Positions 7,943 to 17,488 of a stretch of DNA of 64,000 bases are shown piece by piece; position 1 is the first letter of the stretch; each line of letters opens with the position of its first letter. Under the pieces are notes generated by a model. That model worked only from the letters and a program-made list of their open reading frames with translations, was not told the origin of the DNA and did not search any database. The position numbers and the translations under genes were made by a program. Source of the stretch: Myxococcales bacterium. GTDB taxonomy: Bacteria; Myxococcota_A; Bradymonadia; UBA7976; UBA1532. The stretch is taken from contig JACKDN010000039.1 of assembly GCA_020633465.1 (NCBI GenBank), positions 1 to 64,000 of the forward strand. The letters run 5' to 3'.

Positions 7943-9144
7943 TAAGCGACCTCCAGCGCGGCGGGGGGCTCCCGGTTCTTGAAGAAGCGCACGACGTCCA
8001 GGCCCAGGCCGCCGATGTTGCCCATGCCCATCACCAACGTGGCGCGGCCGGAGAGGCCCACCATCGTCTCGAACAGGCGGTCGACCGGCATCGCCTCGCA
8101 GTAGGTCACCTTGGCGGGCGGGAAGCCGCGCTCGATGGCGGCGCGCGCGAACTGATACGTGCCGGTGCCCATCAGCACCAGGTGGTCGATGCCCGGCCAC
8201 GACGCGCAGGCCTGGCCCAGCTGGCGGCTGCGGTCGCCGCGATCGGCGCGGCAGTTGAACAGCGCGACGCGGCGGTCGACGTCGGCGTGGCGGGCCAGCA
8301 TCATGCGCCAGATCTGCTCGGTGGACTCGGGATCGTTGGCCGCGAAGCCGTTGACGAAGCGCAGCTGGCGGCCGAAGAAGTCGACGGCGTGGGTGGTCAT
8401 CGCGCCGGGATCCGGGGGCGCCGCCCACATGCCGCGCAGCGCGGTGGCGCGATCGACCCCGAGATCGCCGCACACCTTCAGCGCCAGGGCCAGGTTGTCG
8501 GGGTGCTCGGTGTACGCGAAGCCGGCGAGATCCTTCTTGCCGATGGCCGCGACGTCGTCGGCGTCCACCGCCACCAGCCGGGTGCCGCGATCGTCGCAGG
8601 CCTCGGCGAAGACGCCCAGGTGGTCGCGTTCGGCCGTGTAGAGCACCCCGCCGACCGGCACCATGCCGGCCAGCGCGCGCGCCACGTCGACCTCGCCGGG
8701 CCCCATCACGTCCAGGTGATCCGGGCGCGCGTTGGTGATGACCCCGTGCGTCGCGCGCACCATGCGCGCCTCGCTGAGCCACTGCAGCGCGGGCTGCAGC
8801 GCCATGCACTCGATCACCAGCGCCTCGGCGTCGTTGTGGGCCGCGGTGCGCACGATGCGCACCTGCTCGATGACGTTCGCGCGCGCCGGCCGGAAGACCG
8901 GCACCTCTTTGCCATCGGGGAAGATGAAGCGCGCCAACGTGCCGGTGGTCTTCGCGCAGGTCGTCTTGCCGCCCGCGCGCAGGCCCGACGCGATCAGCCG
9001 CACGACGCTGGACTTGCCGCGCGTGCCGTTGACGTGGACGCGCGTGGGGATGCGGCGCAGCGCGCGCCGGTGGGCCACGGTCTCGGCCGCGCCCAGGGCC
9101 GCGAGCAGCCCGGTCAACCCCGCCATCACCTCGAAGCCCAGCAT
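7942..9144 (-). CDS. pgsB: Poly-gamma-glutamate synthase PgsB/CapB
   Basis: A 400-residue amide ligase of the Mur-ligase/folylpolyglutamate synthetase type that uses ATP to join glutamates through the gamma-carboxyl group. An N-terminal membrane-associated helix is followed by the P-loop HVNGTRGKSS, then KTTCAKTTGTLARFIFPDG, ITNARPDHLDVMG and LFNCRADRGDRSRQ, all typical of PgsB. Length matches the family (about 393). It is the first gene of the operon pgsB-pgsC-pgsW-M6 protease-SDR. GAGG lies a few bases before ATG. The divergent 105-bp gap to the MscS gene must hold its promoter; TAAGTA on the minus strand (9177-9172) is a weak -10 candidate. Neither a glutamate racemase nor a PgsA lies in the window. 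Confidence 0.93.
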   Translation of the reverse strand: MLGFEVMAGLTGLLAALGAAETVAHRRALRRIPTRVHVNGTRGKSSVVRLIASGLRAGGKTTCAKTTGTLARFIFPDGKEVPVFRPARANVIEQVRIVRTAAHNDAEALVIECMALQPALQWLSEARMVRATHGVITNARPDHLDVMGPGEVDVARALAGMVPVGGVLYTAERDHLGVFAEACDDRGTRLVAVDADDVAAIGKKDLAGFAYTEHPDNLALALKVCGDLGVDRATALRGMWAAPPDPGAMTTHAVDFFGRQLRFVNGFAANDPESTEQIWRMMLARHADVDRRVALFNCRADRGDRSRQLGQACASWPGIDHLVLMGTGTYQFARAAIERGFPPAKVTYCEAMPVDRLFETMVGLSGRATLVMGMGNIGGLGLDVVRFFKNREPPAALEVA

Positions 9145-9209
9145 CGTCCTCGCGCGTCCCCGGCTGGGCCGTACTTATCACAGGCGGGCCCCCGTGCGGC
9201 ACCGCGGGC

Positions 9210-9240
9210 TTGGTTGCCAGTCCGCCGGGAACGCGATACA
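9210..9240 (+). promoter_or_regulatory. Candidate promoter of the MscS-family gene
   Basis: TTGGTT (9210-9215), a 19-base spacer and GATACA (9235-9240); TTGCCA (9214-9219) is an alternative -35. Initiation would fall one to three bases before ATG 9250, making a nearly leaderless message. This would explain why GGAGG touches the start codon with no spacer. Confidence 0.35.
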
Positions 9241-9249
9241 CGCCGGAGG

Positions 9250-12240
9250 ATGCGCGCGATCGCCCCCCTGCTGGCCTTGATGGTCGCCACCGCGTGGTCG
9301 GCGGCCGCGCGGGCCCAGTTCCAGCTGCCCGGCCTCGGCGGCGGCGAGAAGAACGAGGCCACGGTGCGGTTGGCCGACGATCCGCGCCGCGAGGTCGAGG
9401 AAGAGCGGCGCTACCTGGCCGACCGGCAGCAGAGCCTGCTGCTGCGCAACCAGGACGTCGCGACGTGGAAGAAGCGGCGCACCGCGCTCGACGCGCGCAA
9501 GGCCGAGCTCGAGGCGCTGCGCCGCAGCCTGGTGCAGAGCCAGCCGCCGACGAAGCGCGCGCGCCGGTGGCGCGGGCGGGGCGTCGACATCGAAGAGATC
9601 CTCGCGCCCGACGCCGGCGCGCCGCCCGGTGACGGGGGCGTGGCCGACGGCGGCGTGGCCGACGGCGGGGCGCCGGACGGCGGGCTCGACGCGGGTGTCG
9701 GCGACGGCGGCGTGGGTGACGGCGGCGTCGGCGATGGTGGCGCGGGCGACGGCGGCGCGCGCCCCCCCCCGCGCCGCAAGCCGCGCGAAGAGATCACGCT
9801 GCTGCCGGTGCTGCCGCTCGAGGACGAGGGCTTCCTCAAGCCGGGCGTGCACCCCGCGCTGGTGCAGGAGATCGACCAGCTGCTGCGGGCGCTGGGCGCG
9901 CTGGACGAGGCCTACGCGTCGCTGCTGCGGATGCACGCCGAGGAGCGCAACCAGATCGTCGCCGGCCTGGCCCACGCCGACGAGCTGCTGAAGCAGATGT
10001 CCACCGGGCGCGCGGCCGCGATCGAAGAGGACGAGAAGGAGGAGGTGCCCAGCCTCGAGCGGGCCGAGCGCTTGGCGCTCGACGTGCACCTGGCCAGCAT
10101 CGAGCTGTCGCTGGCGCGCGCGCGCAACCGCCAGAGCCGGGTGCATCAGCTCGGTGAAGGCGACGAGGCGGACGTGCTGCAGGCGCTGCCCGCGCTGAAG
10201 CCGCTCGAGGCCGAGGGCTTCGAGCCGTGGACGGCCTTCCTCGACTCGTTCAGCCAGGCCGAGCGCCTGCGGGTCGAGCACGAGGCGGTGCGGCGCGAGA
10301 TCGGCGAGGTGGCGTCGAAGCTGGGCAGCCTGACGCAGCAGACCGGCGCCACGCGCGAGCGGCGGTACACACTCGAGCTGATGCTGGCGACGCGCACGCT
10401 GGATCAGAAGCGGGCCAGCTACGAGCGGGTGCTCGAGCAGCTGACGCTGACCGACGAGGACATCACGCGGGCGAACGAGATCCACGAGCGCTCGGTGGGG
10501 CTGCGGCAGAAGAGCATCTCGGCCATCCAGCAGCAGCTCGACGAGCTGCAGGCCGAGGGCATCACGTCGGTGGTGCCCGGGCAGGGCGCCAACTTCGGCA
10601 ACGCGCGCGTGCGGCAGGCGCAGAAGCAGGTGCTGGCCGAAGAGCTGGTGTTCGAGCGGGCGAAGCTCGAGCGCGACACCTTCCGGCGCGATCTGGTGGC
10701 GACGCTGGCGTCGATGCTGCGGGGCATCCGGCCCGACCGCACCTTCCTCGAGAAGTACCAGGGCATCCTCGACGCCGAGCGCATGCAGAGCCGCTTCGAC
10801 GATCTCGAGACGCGGTGCGACGGGTGGCGGCGCGAGCAGAACGAGCTGCGGGGCGAGAAGGCGCCGCCGGCGCTCGAGGTGAACAAGAAGCAGCTCTTGA
10901 AGAGCTACGCCAAGCTGGCCGACTTCTGCATGCGCGAAGAGTGGGTGCTGGGCACCGAGCAGCGGCTGGCCGAGATCACGCGCTTCCACCTCGACCGGCT
11001 GGAGGTCGAGACGCGCACCTTCGGGTGGTACGCGTGGCGGACGCTGGTGTCGATCGTGCTGGCGGCGCTGCTGCTGGTGGTCAGCCGGTGGCTGGGCGCG
11101 GTGACGCGCAAGCTGGCCGGGCACGCCGAGGACGTGAAGGACGCGGCGAAGCCGGCCACCGACACCGCGGGCAACGTCGACGCGAAGGCGCTGCTGCGGG
11201 CGCGGCTGGTCAGCCTGCGGCGCTACGCGGCGCTGTCGCTGTACCTGGGCTGCCTGGCGGTGGTGTGGGGCGGGGCGACGCTGCTCGCGGCGCGCGTGAT
11301 CTGGTCGATCGAGGTCGAGGTTTCGGTGCTGGTGGGCTGGGCGACGACGCCGCTGTTCGTGGTGCAGGATCGGCCGGTGTCGGCCTGGTCGCTGGTGCGG
11401 CTGATCGGCTGGGGCTTCATCGCGGTGTGGAGCGGCCGGCTGATGCAGACCTTCGTGAGCGAGCTGCTCGAGCACTTCGAGGTCGACCGCGGGGTGCGCG
11501 AGACCGTTGGCACCATCAGCCGCTACTTCGTGATCGCGGCGGGCTTCGCGCTGGGGCTGTCGTCGGTGGGCATCGGGCTGGGCGCCCTGGCGGTGGTGTT
11601 CGGCGTCATCGGTATCGGTATCGGCTTCGGCCTGCAGAACATCGCCAGCAACTTCATCAGCGGCTTCATCATTCTCATCGAGCGCCCCATTCGGAAGGGC
11701 GACTTCGTGCAGGTGGACGACCTGGTGGGCGAGGTGAAGGAGATCAGCGCGCGGGCGACGACGCTGATGACGCGCGACGCGGTGAGCGTGATCGTGCCGA
11801 ACAGCGAGTTCGTCAGCGGCAAGGTCATCAACTGGACGCTGGGGCACAACGAGCGCGTGCGGTCGCAGGTGCGGGTGGGCGTGGCCTACGGCAGCGACGT
11901 GGCGAAGGTGCGGCGGCTGCTGCTGAAGGTCGCGCAGCGCCACCCGGGCGTGCTGAAGTGGCCGCAGCCGACCGTCGACATGACCGGCTTCGGCGACAGC
12001 AGCCTCAACTTCGTGCTGCACGTGTGGACCGAGCGCATCCGGACGCTGCCCGGCCTGCTGAGCGATCTGAACGTGGCGGTCGACAAGGCGTTCCGCGAGG
12101 GCGGGGTCGAGATCCCCTTCCCGCAGCGCGACCTGCACATCAGGAGCGACGCGACCAAGCCGAAGCGCGAGGCGGCGGCCGAGGACGACGCGGACGAGGG
12201 CGACGGTGCAGGGACGCCGCCGCCGGAGGGCGAGGGCTGA
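9250..12240 (+). CDS. Large MscS-family mechanosensitive channel with periplasmic coiled-coil domain
   Basis: A 996-residue MscK/MscM-type channel. The signal peptide is residues 1-23 (ending ARA). A long, charged, helical periplasmic region follows, interrupted near residues 128-170 by DGG-rich repeats (bases 9631-9759). Membrane helices appear near 592-615, 657-685 and 715-735. The conserved pore unit begins near 756, with the Gly/Ala-packed helix GLGALAVVFGVIGIGIGFGL, then NIASNFISGFIIL and the beta domain RPIRKGDFVQV. It ends with FPQRDLHIRSD, the MscS C-terminal pattern. The family opens under membrane tension during hypo-osmotic shock. The start at 9250 is chosen because the signal peptide begins there. 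It is divergent from the polyglutamate operon and convergent with the lipoprotein gene at 12299. Confidence 0.9.
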   Translation: MRAIAPLLALMVATAWSAAARAQFQLPGLGGGEKNEATVRLADDPRREVEEERRYLADRQQSLLLRNQDVATWKKRRTALDARKAELEALRRSLVQSQPPTKRARRWRGRGVDIEEILAPDAGAPPGDGGVADGGVADGGAPDGGLDAGVGDGGVGDGGVGDGGAGDGGARPPPRRKPREEITLLPVLPLEDEGFLKPGVHPALVQEIDQLLRALGALDEAYASLLRMHAEERNQIVAGLAHADELLKQMSTGRAAAIEEDEKEEVPSLERAERLALDVHLASIELSLARARNRQSRVHQLGEGDEADVLQALPALKPLEAEGFEPWTAFLDSFSQAERLRVEHEAVRREIGEVASKLGSLTQQTGATRERRYTLELMLATRTLDQKRASYERVLEQLTLTDEDITRANEIHERSVGLRQKSISAIQQQLDELQAEGITSVVPGQGANFGNARVRQAQKQVLAEELVFERAKLERDTFRRDLVATLASMLRGIRPDRTFLEKYQGILDAERMQSRFDDLETRCDGWRREQNELRGEKAPPALEVNKKQLLKSYAKLADFCMREEWVLGTEQRLAEITRFHLDRLEVETRTFGWYAWRTLVSIVLAALLLVVSRWLGAVTRKLAGHAEDVKDAAKPATDTAGNVDAKALLRARLVSLRRYAALSLYLGCLAVVWGGATLLAARVIWSIEVEVSVLVGWATTPLFVVQDRPVSAWSLVRLIGWGFIAVWSGRLMQTFVSELLEHFEVDRGVRETVGTISRYFVIAAGFALGLSSVGIGLGALAVVFGVIGIGIGFGLQNIASNFISGFIILIERPIRKGDFVQVDDLVGEVKEISARATTLMTRDAVSVIVPNSEFVSGKVINWTLGHNERVRSQVRVGVAYGSDVAKVRRLLLKVAQRHPGVLKWPQPTVDMTGFGDSSLNFVLHVWTERIRTLPGLLSDLNVAVDKAFREGGVEIPFPQRDLHIRSDATKPKREAAAEDDADEGDGAGTPPPEGEG

Positions 12241-12298
12241 TCCCGGTCAGCGCGGCGCCCGGCTCGTCAGCGGCGGCCCGACGCGGCGGCGCGGCGCG

Positions 12299-13240
12299 TC
12301 ACGGGCTGCACGGGGCGATGGCGGCGCAGTCGCCGCCCGCCGCGACGCAGCGCGTGATCTCGGCGTGGGCGAGGGTCGAGCGGCACGCGGCCACGCAGGC
12401 GGCGCGGGCGATGTCGGCGTCCGAAGGCCACTCGTCGCACGCGACGCGCAGCCCGCACCCCTGGGCGCACTCGGCGGGATCCGCCGCGTCCTGGCCGGCG
12501 CAGTAGGCGGCCATCGTCGAGCCGGCGATCGTCTGGACCACCAGATCCAGGTGGTCGCACTGCCCGGCGGGCTCGACCGCGAGCGTGCGGGCGTAAGTGT
12601 CGAGGCTGACCGGCTGGTGGCGCACGGCGGCGCGGCACGAGCGCTCGAAGAAGGCGTCGAGGTCGATGCCCAGCAGGGCGGCGCGCGGGCAGCCGTCGCG
12701 CACGCAGCCGGCCAGGACGCCGCCGTACGCCGCGCAGACGTCGATCAGCTCGGCCGACTGACACACGGCGCCGACGCAGCGCCGATCCGGCGCGCAGGCG
12801 CAGTCGGCGACGCAGAGGCTGCAGTCTTCGTCGGCGTCGCACCGTCCGTCACCGCAGCGCGGCCCGGCCGCGTCGGGCGCCGCGGCGTCCACCGGACGCG
12901 CGGCATCCACCGGAGGGGCGGCATCCACCCGGTCGCCGGCGTCGAGCCACGCCGCCGCATCCACGGTCGGCCCGACGTCGCCCCGCGCCGCGTCCACGGC
13001 CGGCCCGCCGTCGCCCCCCGGCACCCGCGCGTCGCCCGGCCGCCCACCGTCGCGCGCCGCGTCGAGCTCCTCCGGCCCGCCGTCGTCCACCCGCCCGTCC
13101 GCCGCCCCCGGGCCCCCGTCCCGTTCGGGCGCCCCGTCGGACATGCCCCCGTCGAGGTCGACCGGCAGGACGGACCCGTCCACCCCCTTTGTTGCCTGGC
13201 AGCCGACGACGATCCCCGCGATGAACAGCATCCTGCGCAT
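12299..13240 (-). CDS. Cys-rich lipoprotein with Asp/Ala/Gly/Pro linker
   Basis: A 313-residue predicted lipoprotein. The lipobox is VVGC near residue 14 (MRRMLFIAGIVVGC). A linker of about 110 residues rich in DGG, DAA and PVDA follows, a common tether in myxobacterial surface lipoproteins. Next comes a tight cysteine module, CGDGRCDADEDCSLCVADC, resembling short EGF/Notch-like or metal-binding knots. The C-terminal part of about 170 residues has more paired cysteines but no family I recognise. The adjoining 144-bp divergent gap (13241-13384) would serve both it and the beta-helix gene on the other strand. Function unknown; the cell surface or periplasm is the likely site. Confidence 0.72.
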   Translation of the reverse strand: MRRMLFIAGIVVGCQATKGVDGSVLPVDLDGGMSDGAPERDGGPGAADGRVDDGGPEELDAARDGGRPGDARVPGGDGGPAVDAARGDVGPTVDAAAWLDAGDRVDAAPPVDAARPVDAAAPDAAGPRCGDGRCDADEDCSLCVADCACAPDRRCVGAVCQSAELIDVCAAYGGVLAGCVRDGCPRAALLGIDLDAFFERSCRAAVRHQPVSLDTYARTLAVEPAGQCDHLDLVVQTIAGSTMAAYCAGQDAADPAECAQGCGLRVACDEWPSDADIARAACVAACRSTLAHAEITRCVAAGGDCAAIAPCSP

Positions 13241-13384
13241 GCGCGCATCCTGGCGACCCAGACCACCAGGGTCGAGCAGATTCGGCCCGCCCCAGCGCCG
13301 CGTGACGCTGGCCGACGACAGGTGGGTAGGTGCAGGTTGGCGCCCACGCGCGAACGTGTCAGAGTGTCGCAGCGAAAGGGCAGC

Positions 13385-15775
13385 ATGGGCATTCTCACCA
13401 AGTGGCGACCGTCGCGGCGAGGCGTGATCGAGCAGACAGCGCTCGAGTACGAACGAGCAGTCGCGCCCCGGGTCAGGAACCTGCTGCTGCTCTGCGTCGT
13501 GACGGGTGGACTGACTGCCTGCGGCGACGCGGAGCGGGCCGGCGGCGGGGCCCGCCCCGAGGACCAGCCCGAGGACGCGGCGCTCGCCGACGCCGCGCTG
13601 CCACCCGACGCTGCGCACGCCCCCATGCCGCGCTGTGAGAGCGCGGTCGAACCACCCGCGCAGCCGAACAACTTGTTCTGCACCAACATCCGCTGCCCCG
13701 ACGCCGTGCCCGATCTCGGTGAGCCTCCCTGCGCTCCGGGCTGGAGGCCCGATACGGACCTGACCGACATCACTGGCACGATCTGCCGAGCGCCCTTCGT
13801 GGGCGCCAGCTGTGACCGCCCCGACGCCGCCGGGCGCTGCGCGCCACCCTGCGACTTGCCGGTCGGCCTGGATCGCGTGATCCACGTGGCGGTCGGCGGA
13901 GCCGACGGTGACGGCACGGCCGAACGCCCCCGGACCGACCTGGCCGCTGCGCTCGCCGAGCGGCTCGAAGGCGACACGGTGTTCCTTCACCCCGGCACCT
14001 ACACCGGCGCGTTCGAAGTACCAGCGGGTGTGGCCATTCGGGGCGCGTGCGCCGAGACAGTGACCATCCAGGGCCCCGCCGACCAGGCCGCGCTGACGCT
14101 CGGTCCAGGTGCGTCGATCGAGCAGCTGACGATCCGCGGAGCCGCGCTTGGGCTCTCCATCCCAGGCGGCGCGGCCGACCCGGCTGCGCGGGGCACCGAC
14201 GTCGTCGTCGTAGGGACGACACGGGGCGCGCATGTGCGGGGGGCCCTCCACCTGACGAGAGCGGTGTTCCGCGACCTCCCCACGGCCGCGCTGTACGTCG
14301 AAGACGGCACCCTCGAAGCGGACGAGCTGATCGTCCTGGAGTCCGCGAGCGCCCTCGCCGCCGTCGGCGGTGCCGTCACGCTCCGTCGATCGGTCTTCCA
14401 AGATCTCACCGAGGGCGGTCTCCGGGCCGAGGCAGGCACGTCGCTGCGCCTGGAGGACGTCGGCATCAACTTCGTCGAGGCCGATGGAGCGGGGCCGACG
14501 CCCATCGCGCTGCTCGCCGACGGCGCAGCCACCCTGGTGGAGGTCGAGCGCGTCTCGCTGGCCGGCGTCAAGGGGCATGGCCTCCAGATCCGCGGGGGAG
14601 CGGCCCTCGTCGGCCGAAACCTCGCGATGTCGGTCATCGGCCACGCCACGGCCACGGCCAACGCCCTCGAGGTGCACTCGGGGGGGCACGCCGAGGTGGA
14701 CGCAGTGACCATCGAGACGGTCTACGGAGTCGCCGTGGCCGCCAGCGGGGACTCGACCCACGTGACCGTGGGCAGGCTCCTGGTCGACGAGGTGGTGGCG
14801 GCGCACGCGGACGAGGGCGGCGAGCCACTCGAGGCGCTGGTCGCCGACGACCGGGCCCAGCTGACGGTCCACGGGGCCCGCATCGGGGCGTACGCCGGCT
14901 CGGCGGTGCGCGTCGGCGAGGGCGCCCACTTCGAGCTGGCCAACGCGACGATCGGGCGCGCTGCGGTGGAGAACACCAACGGCTTCGGCGTGCGCGCGTC
15001 ACGAGCGGCGCGCGTGGAACTTCGGAGCGTCGCCTTCGTTGGCTTCGAGGCCGGCGGCGCCGTCTTCGAGCGCACTGATCACGTCTCGATGACGGACGTG
15101 ACCATCAAGGATCCCCGCCCCTTCGACGGCGTGGCGAACCACGACAGCGTGGGCGTCGGCCTCTACGAAGTGGGCGAGGCCGAGCTCGAACGCGTCGCCG
15201 TGGTTCGAGCGCACCGGATCGGGGTCGAAGCCGTCCGGTCGTCCGTTCGGGCCCGAGACCTGGAGGTCGTGAGGGCGTCGGCTGCCGTGGGATCGGGCGT
15301 GCTGCCGGCGACGCCGGACAGCGCGGCTCTGGGCGTCGGCTTCGCGTCGACGGACAGCGATGTCGAGGTGGATCGGCTCCGGGTTAGCCTCAGCCAGTTC
15401 GCTGGCGTGTGGGTCGCGAACGCGAACACCCAGCCCTCTCGGCTGGTCGCGCGTGACCTCGAAGTGTCGGAGGGTGTGGTGCAGGTCTGCAAAGTCGCAG
15501 GGTGCGACGATCGCGGCGGCCACGGACTGTTCCTCGAGGCTGGGGTGGACGTCGCGATCGAGCGCGCCGTCATCCACGACAACGGCGGGATCGGTTTGTG
15601 GCGTGACTGCGGGGCCTCCGTGCGGCTCTCCGAGACCGTCATCCAGCGCGGTCAGGTCGGCATGGCGGCGCCCAGCACGTGCGAACCGCTCGGCGACACG
15701 TTGGGCGCCTGTCTCAGCTTCAACGAAGCCGACCTCGCCTCGGTGACTATCGACCCGCCAAGCCAACCCGACTGA
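13385..15775 (+). CDS. Large parallel beta-helix lipoprotein
   Basis: A 796-residue predicted lipoprotein (lipobox LTAC near residue 53). It has an unusually long 35-residue N-region before the hydrophobic core RNLLLLCVVTGGL, so a start at GTG near 13420 is also possible. After an Ala/Asp linker and a cysteine-bearing segment comes HVAVGGADGDGTAERP, then GDTVFLHPGTYTGAFEVPAGVAIRG, the opening of a DUF1565/pectate-lyase-like right-handed beta-helix. About 20 irregular rungs follow (GLQIRGGAALVGRNL and similar). No catalytic motif of polysaccharide lyases is obvious, so binding is as likely as catalysis. GC and codon use look slightly less extreme than in neighbours. It faces two related genes at 15805-18931 tail to tail. 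Confidence 0.78.
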   Translation: MGILTKWRPSRRGVIEQTALEYERAVAPRVRNLLLLCVVTGGLTACGDAERAGGGARPEDQPEDAALADAALPPDAAHAPMPRCESAVEPPAQPNNLFCTNIRCPDAVPDLGEPPCAPGWRPDTDLTDITGTICRAPFVGASCDRPDAAGRCAPPCDLPVGLDRVIHVAVGGADGDGTAERPRTDLAAALAERLEGDTVFLHPGTYTGAFEVPAGVAIRGACAETVTIQGPADQAALTLGPGASIEQLTIRGAALGLSIPGGAADPAARGTDVVVVGTTRGAHVRGALHLTRAVFRDLPTAALYVEDGTLEADELIVLESASALAAVGGAVTLRRSVFQDLTEGGLRAEAGTSLRLEDVGINFVEADGAGPTPIALLADGAATLVEVERVSLAGVKGHGLQIRGGAALVGRNLAMSVIGHATATANALEVHSGGHAEVDAVTIETVYGVAVAASGDSTHVTVGRLLVDEVVAAHADEGGEPLEALVADDRAQLTVHGARIGAYAGSAVRVGEGAHFELANATIGRAAVENTNGFGVRASRAARVELRSVAFVGFEAGGAVFERTDHVSMTDVTIKDPRPFDGVANHDSVGVGLYEVGEAELERVAVVRAHRIGVEAVRSSVRARDLEVVRASAAVGSGVLPATPDSAALGVGFASTDSDVEVDRLRVSLSQFAGVWVANANTQPSRLVARDLEVSEGVVQVCKVAGCDDRGGHGLFLEAGVDVAIERAVIHDNGGIGLWRDCGASVRLSETVIQRGQVGMAAPSTCEPLGDTLGACLSFNEADLASVTIDPPSQPD

Positions 15776-15804
15776 CCGCCCACCTCGGCGCCCGCCTCGC
15801 CACC

Positions 15805-17295
15805 CTACGGCAGCAACCCCACGTCCAGCGCCGCCTGCGCCGGCGCCGGGTCCAGCGTCCGGCCCTCGGCGGCGTCGTCCGCGCGCTCGAGGTCCGGCGT
15901 GCGCTCGATGCCCTCCACCGGCACGTCGGCCAGGCCCTGCACGTGCAGGCCGAGCGCGCCCGGGTCGCCGGGCTGCAGGGTGACGTCCGCGAAGGCGAAG
16001 GTGGGCTGATCGGCGTCCTCGCCGTCGATCAACAGGCCTGCCCGGCCGAAGCCGCTGATGAGCACGCCGCGCAGGTCGAGGAGGCCGTTGGGGGCCACGA
16101 TCTGGAGGCCGTCGGCCTCGTTCGCGTCGGGCGTCTGGAGGGCGCAGCACGTGGGGTTGTCGAAGCGGGTGTCGCGCACCCGGACGTCGCCGGCCGCGCG
16201 CAGCACCATCTGCGCCGGGCCGCCGCGCACCTCGATGTCGCTGTCGGCCAGGTCGAGCGCGAGCGCGGGGCCCTCGGGCGCGTCCTGCACCCAGATGGCC
16301 GGCCCGAAGGACGACAGCGCCAGCCCGCTGTACACCCCCGTCGCGCCGATCTGCAGGACGCCCACCCCCCGCCCCAGCTCGATCTCGGCCTCACGCACGC
16401 CGATCTCGGCGCCGTCGACCCCGACCAACCCATGGCCCGGGCGCTCGCGCAGGTGGTCGCGCCGGTCGACGTCGGACCAGATGTACGCGCGCTCGACGCC
16501 CAGGCTGCCCCCCTCGACGAAGACCGCCGTGCCGACGAAGGACTCCACCGCGACGCGCTCGAAGCGCGCCGTCACCCCCCGGAGCGCCAGGCCGAAGCCC
16601 ACCGGGCGCGAGATGTCGACCAGCCCGCCCTCGGCCGTGCCCCCCTCGATCAGCACCCCCGCCACCAGCCAGGGTCCGAGGGCGATGTCCTCGTCGGTCA
16701 CGCCGACGGGCGGCGGCCACGGATCGCGGTCCAGGATCAACCCGTGGGGCACGACGAAGGACTCCTGCTCCCACACCGAGTCGACGTCGACCAGGTGGAT
16801 GGCCACCGGCCGCCGCGGATCGACCGCCACGCTGCGCAACACCAGCCGCCCGCCCTCGGCGTACAGCGAGCCGACGATCTGCACCTGGTCGAGCGTCGTC
16901 ACCGGCCCCTCCGTGGCCAGCCCGAGCCGCACGTCGCCGACCAGCAGCCCCTCCTCCAGCGTCACGCCCGCCGGCACCTGGAAGTCACCCATCCACGTCC
17001 GGCCGTCCAGGTGCAGCCGGTCGCCGGGACACGCGGTCGCCAGCAGCCGCCCCAGGTTGTCGATGTCGGACAGTCGCCGCGCCTGGGGCGAGCGCAGGCA
17101 GCTCGGCCGCTCCGCCGGCTCGGGCTCCGCGCCGCCGTCGCCCGCGTTCGCCCAGTACCCCTCGCCGTCGTCGACCGGGCGGCTGTCGTCGCCGCACCCC
17201 ACGAGGCCGTACGCCAGCAGCACCACCCACGCCGCCCCGCCGCGAACGCCGAAGCCCCGCCGCCCTCTCGGCTCGTCCCCGCTGACTCGGACCAT
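15805..17295 (-). CDS. Beta-helix lipoprotein, paralogue A
   Basis: A 496-residue predicted lipoprotein with lipobox LVGC after WVVLLAYG. After a short acidic linker, CPGDRLHLDGRTWMGDFQVPAGVTL opens a beta-helix, followed by rungs such as GVLIEGGTAEGG, GVGVLQIGATG and RAGLLIDGEDADQPTF. These match, in the same order, the adjacent gene at 17489-18931, so the two arose by tandem duplication and have diverged widely. No enzyme signature is seen. A TAAGCT -10-like element and GGGAGG lie upstream of the start in the 193-bp gap, so it may have its own promoter. Confidence 0.75.
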   Translation of the reverse strand: MVRVSGDEPRGRRGFGVRGGAAWVVLLAYGLVGCGDDSRPVDDGEGYWANAGDGGAEPEPAERPSCLRSPQARRLSDIDNLGRLLATACPGDRLHLDGRTWMGDFQVPAGVTLEEGLLVGDVRLGLATEGPVTTLDQVQIVGSLYAEGGRLVLRSVAVDPRRPVAIHLVDVDSVWEQESFVVPHGLILDRDPWPPPVGVTDEDIALGPWLVAGVLIEGGTAEGGLVDISRPVGFGLALRGVTARFERVAVESFVGTAVFVEGGSLGVERAYIWSDVDRRDHLRERPGHGLVGVDGAEIGVREAEIELGRGVGVLQIGATGVYSGLALSSFGPAIWVQDAPEGPALALDLADSDIEVRGGPAQMVLRAAGDVRVRDTRFDNPTCCALQTPDANEADGLQIVAPNGLLDLRGVLISGFGRAGLLIDGEDADQPTFAFADVTLQPGDPGALGLHVQGLADVPVEGIERTPDLERADDAAEGRTLDPAPAQAALDVGLLP

Positions 17296-17488
17296 GGGTC
17301 GGTCGCCTCCCGTCCGTCACGCAGCTTACCCATTCGCCGGGCTCGGCGCATGCGCCGCCGTGCCACCGCCCACCCTCGATCGACGCGCCGGCGCGGTCGA
17401 GGCCCTCGAAGCGAACGGGCCGGGATCGAGGTCGTCGGCCCGGCCCCGCGAACGCGTCGCCGGCCGCTCCGCGCCGCCCCACCGGGGC

